From: Sporichthyaceae bacterium | GTDB taxonomy: Bacteria; Actinomycetota; Actinomycetes; JACCUZ01 | Length of the DNA stretch: 5,233 bases | Direction: 5' to 3' | NCBI GenBank assembly: GCA_013698395.1 | Contig: JACCUZ010000100.1 | Location: 1-5,233 of the forward strand | Shown: positions 5,118-5,233 of the stretch, one piece after another | Layout: every line of letters begins with the position of its first letter | Position numbering within the stretch: position 1 is the stretch's first letter | Notes under the pieces: generated by a model | What the model was told of the DNA's origin: nothing | Databases searched by the model: none | What the model saw: the letters and a program-made list of their open reading frames with translations, nothing else | Program-made: the position numbers and the translations under genes

Positions 5118-5233
5118 GTGCCGCTGACCAGGGAGCAGATGGCCGCTCGAGCCGCCCGAGAGCTGGCCGACGGCCAGTACGTCAACCTCGGCATCGGCCT
5201 GCCCACCCTGGTGCCCAACTACCTGCCTGACGG
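5118..5233 (+). CDS. scoB: 3-oxoacid CoA-transferase subunit B (5' end only)
   Basis: Partial: only the first 38 codons plus two bases are present, running off the window. The translation starts MPLTREQMAARAARELADG and continues QYVNLGIGLPTLVPNYLPD. The NLGIGLPTLVPNY block is characteristic of the B subunit of succinyl-CoA:3-oxoacid CoA-transferase, which pairs with ScoA and supplies the glutamate that forms the enzyme-CoA thioester; that residue lies beyond the window. The GTG start is 3 nt after the scoA TGA with GGAGGG upstream, so the two are co-transcribed and probably translationally coupled for equal subunit supply. Confidence 0.93.
   Translation, partial: MPLTREQMAARAARELADGQYVNLGIGLPTLVPNYLPD

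Overview
The window is high-GC DNA with strongly GC-biased third codon positions and frequent GTG starts. Its isocitrate lyase and 3-oxoacid CoA-transferase subunit A resemble mycobacterial proteins closely, as recalled from memory, and it carries a RamB/ScfR-type regulator. Together these point to an actinomycete (Actinomycetota); I cannot name the genus.

Layout: three reading frames run leftward and three run rightward from a shared 115-bp divergent control region (2544-2658). Leftward, in transcription order, are aceA (isocitrate lyase), a candidate 53-codon small gene with a very strong ribosome binding site, and bdhA (3-hydroxybutyrate dehydrogenase), which ends near the left edge. Rightward are a RamB/ScfR-like regulator (XRE helix-turn-helix, degenerate ImmA/IrrE-like domain, cysteine-bearing C-terminal domain), then scoA and the first 116 bases of scoB (3-oxoacid CoA-transferase subunits A and B). 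ScoB is cut off by the window end.

How the genes fit together: BdhA oxidises 3-hydroxybutyrate to acetoacetate. ScoAB activates acetoacetate with CoA from succinyl-CoA, and thiolysis by an enzyme encoded elsewhere gives acetyl-CoA. AceA opens the glyoxylate shunt, so that this acetyl-CoA can support growth. The regulator, divergent from aceA, belongs to the family whose studied member RamB represses aceA/icl in Corynebacterium and Mycobacterium. The locus therefore reads as a regulated module for ketone-body, PHB-derived or acetate carbon. The enzymes are well-known families; what is less ordinary is the small gene, an mRNA-strand-specific hairpin after aceA, the lost metalloprotease residues in the regulator, and a perfect dyad sitting on the regulator's apparent leaderless promoter.

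I saw no RNA genes, insertion sequences, CRISPR arrays or attachment sites. Non-coding stretches are 1-37 (nothing recognised), about 848-943, 1106-1193, 2544-2658 and 4180-4274. All are under 300 bp and their contents are listed below.
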